The translations under genes were made by a program, and so were the position numbers. A stretch of DNA of 51,373 nt from Helochares maculicollis (lineage: Eukaryota > Arthropoda > Insecta > Coleoptera > Hydrophilidae), in the NCBI GenBank assembly GCA_033557835.1, contig JAWQRO010000169.1, positions 1-51,373 on the forward strand, read 5' to 3'. Positions 49,111 through 51,373 of this stretch are shown here, piece by piece (the stretch's first letter is position 1; each line of letters starts with the position of its first letter). A model generated the notes under the pieces. That model was not told where the DNA came from. It searched no databases and saw nothing but the letters and a program-made list of their open reading frames with translations.

Positions 49111-51232
49111 TTATAAATTTCCTCTTAGCTGCTGTTCTCCTTCTATTGCTTCGAACAATGCTTTGAAATTACCAGCTCCAAATCCCTGTGAAGTAAAACA
49201 AAAGAATAATATCGAAATTCTTGTTATAATCAAAATAATATAATATATGATGTGTCAGTTGCTGTGAATCAAATTAGGCTTCCTCTTTCAGAACAGGGAT
49301 TTATATGTATGTCAGGTTCAAGGCAACAAAAAATACAGAAAAAGTGTTTAGTAGTCTTAGATAAGCGTGACGAGTTTAGAATAATTGTAAGAGATATTCA
49401 TAGCTGATTTCTAAGAGAAATGGATTAAACAGAACATGATATACGCCAGAAAAAATCCTCTGATAAAAAAAACGAGGAACTTATAAAGGCTTTCAAAATC
49501 CACACAATAAGTTGGCTATATTAGCAAGTAGGGAACAACAAGAGAACCTCTTGGAAATAAGTATTATATAATTAAAATAATCAGAAATTACAAAATATAT
49601 TTTTTTCTGATTTCTTAAAGAGGTATCCAGAGGTAATTTTTAAGAGATGATATTATTAGGAATATAACTGGGCGTCAAGGCTTTAAGTTTCTAAGTTTTC
49701 TTGTAGTAGTTCCCTTATAATAATTAAATGCTTTTAACGCTTAGGGTAGGCCAAAAGCCAGATAATTTTAAAATCAAAATTCAACTGTATTATATGAATG
49801 AGACTAGAGCCAGTGTTCAGAGGAAACTTGATTAAATTGAAAATCAAAACAATTACAGAAAATACTATTTTTCGTTCAATAGAATTCCAACTAATTTTCT
49901 GAAAAGTGGTGAAGATCTATTATTTAATATCAAGATGATATGCGAAATCTACAATTTCAACAAGAAATTCTGTAAGCAATTACAAGTATAAATATGTGAA
50001 AATAGTTGTCAGGATGCACTATCAAGGTTATGACTGTATCCTATGTAGGATAAATAACAAAACATATCTCTTCAGTCTACTTACATTGTGGTTCATTCTT
50101 TGAATAACTTCATAAAAGAGGGTTGGTCGATCTTGAGTTGGTTTCGTGAAAATTTGCAGCAGATATCCGTCGTCATCATAATCAATTAAAATGTTTAAAT
50201 CTTGTAAAACTCTCATGTCTTCCGCGATTTTTACCTTGCTGTACTTTAATCTCTGAGCTATTTGCTCGTAGTATAGATCAGGGACTTTTAAGAATTGTAC
50301 TCCTCTTGCCTTTAAATTTCTGACAGCCGTTATTACATCCTGTGTGTTTAGGGCAATATGCTGCACTCCAGCACCTGCATTATACTCCACGTATTCTTGG
50401 ATTTGACTTTTCTTCTTTCCAGGAGCTGGTTCATTGATCGGCATCTAAAAAATTATTTTATTTAGCAAGATACAAAAAAGTTTTTCTGTATGAAAATGAC
50501 TTGCTTTTATAGTTTCCTCCCAGTTACTCATTACAATTGATCGTAGAGCTGAATATTCTGTATGCACTTGACTATCATCAACTGACCAGAATCGGTGAAA
50601 CTGTAATACATTCTCATACCATTTTGCTATGGGCTCCATTTGATGATCTGGTTGGTTGCCAACTACATGGTCAATGAAATCTAAGCCGATGTGAGGACTG
50701 AAATGAATTTAGAATTTGTAGTCATCTGTTAATTGATTTATCAAAATGTTTGAGCATCATATCATTATGTAATTAAATTTCTATTTAGTCATATCGTTAT
50801 TTATTCTTCTAAATATCAAATAAATAAAATTTTAGAACAATATGGGGAATAACTTACAGAGAATGTGCCAATAAATCTGGGAGGCATTTGGCATAACCCG
50901 GTAAAAACTGACCTTTGTAATGGCTTCTATCTACAAAGGTATGTGTAGCATCACCATACTGAAATTAAAGAATTATAGATGTGTGTGTTTAAAATCAAAT
51001 ACAATACAATACTTACAGTTTGTATAGTAGCCATGCGTACCCAACCGTTTTCATCTTTTTCTTCCCATAGATTACGGATGACTCTGGCGCCTTTTTTAAT
51101 TGCATGTTTCATAATGTTATCAAGATCTTCAACAGCGAAAGCTATATCTTTAACGGCATCTCCATGTTTTACAACGTGGTTGTTGGCTTCTTTTTCTGAT
51201 GCTTCATAGGGTGAAACAAAAACTAAGACTAT
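49111..51232 (-). CDS. Hpd: 4-hydroxyphenylpyruvate dioxygenase, last five coding exons (5' end outside window)
   Basis: Iron(II) enzyme of tyrosine catabolism that converts 4-hydroxyphenylpyruvate to homogentisate. Exons on the minus strand: 51232-51017, 50958-50858, 50697-50505, 50444-50085, 49185-49111 (stop TAA 49113-49111). Phases agree and give 314 C-terminal residues; about 70-80 N-terminal residues must be encoded beyond the right edge. The three iron ligands are visible: His in GLDFIDHVVGNQPDHQ, His in GAGVQHIALNT, Glu in RPTLFYEVIQR. Other family marks are VDDSQVHTEYSALRS, KMPINEPAPGKKKSQIQEY and NHNGFGAGNFKALFEAIE. The intron at 50445-50504 has a GC donor (AAAA|GCAAGT), and only this reading keeps the frame. 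The first exon's acceptor (CTAG at 51236-51233) is the most likely of two nearby AG sites. The last intron is 899 bp. Confidence 0.95.
50445..50504 (-). other. GC-AG intron of the dioxygenase gene
   Basis: A 60-bp intron with donor GCAAGT (50504-50499) and acceptor TTTTTTAG. Joining Lys of ..EETIK to Met of MPINEP restores the unbroken, highly conserved family sequence. The only nearby GT would add a codon and shift the frame. Confidence 0.85.
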
Positions 51233-51373
51233 CTAGAATTCAAATCAAAATATAAACGAGATGTTTCTTCAATTTTGAATGTATTCCTATTACACATATA
51301 AATAAGTTAAGAGGCTACATCCTGCAATATCGCTCGAAATAGGTGTATATGATGATGGTTTTATATATATATA

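Overview
This window is AT-rich eukaryotic nuclear DNA, almost certainly from an insect. The genes have spliceosomal introns, several of only 57-64 bp. The protein products match animal families (a Not-type homeobox gene, an FRL/FMNL formin, CDK11, a TTDN1/MPLKIP-like protein, 4-hydroxyphenylpyruvate dioxygenase), and the window is littered with mariner transposons of at least four lineages. The order is not settled; a beetle is a guess only.

Layout. About 1-11.3 kb holds no host gene: there is a 260-bp tandem duplication (2.27-2.78 kb), a nest of broken transposons (3.8-6.9 kb: mariner relics, with a LINE inserted in one of them), a LINE reverse transcriptase relic (7.3-8.4 kb) and a complete but dead mariner with terminal inverted repeats (8.74-9.99 kb). 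At 11.35-12.40 kb lies a three-exon Not-family homeobox gene (minus strand). From 12.4 to 27.5 kb the DNA is non-coding, with GC-rich patches upstream of the homeobox gene, an unusual 234-bp tandem array made from the 5' end of a mariner (16.2-17.6 kb), a full-length relative of that mariner carrying the same duplication (17.6-19.1 kb), and a nearly intact mariner (20.6-21.9 kb). Exon 2 (27.5 kb) and exon 1 (38.2 kb) of an FRL/FMNL formin, minus strand, bracket a 10.6-kb intron with a LINE endonuclease relic, a mariner with perfect inverted repeats and a THAP-domain relic. No further formin exon was found to the left, so the homeobox gene probably lies inside formin intron 2 on the same strand.

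The right end is gene-dense, all on the minus strand: CDK11/PITSLRE kinase (40.08-46.25 kb, five coding exons, complete, 828 aa), a single-exon MPLKIP/TTDN1-like gene (47.70-48.23 kb), and the last five coding exons of 4-hydroxyphenylpyruvate dioxygenase (49.11-51.23 kb; the N-terminus lies beyond the window). The last CDK11 intron holds an internally deleted mariner and a tRNA-derived SINE flanked by perfect 14-bp target-site duplications.

The genes are unrelated in function: developmental transcription factor, actin regulator, transcription/splicing kinase, a small disordered protein linked in vertebrates to TTDN1, and tyrosine catabolism. Nothing suggests co-regulation beyond shared strand. 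All exon boundaries were read by eye from splice signals and reading-frame continuity; no alignment or search was run.
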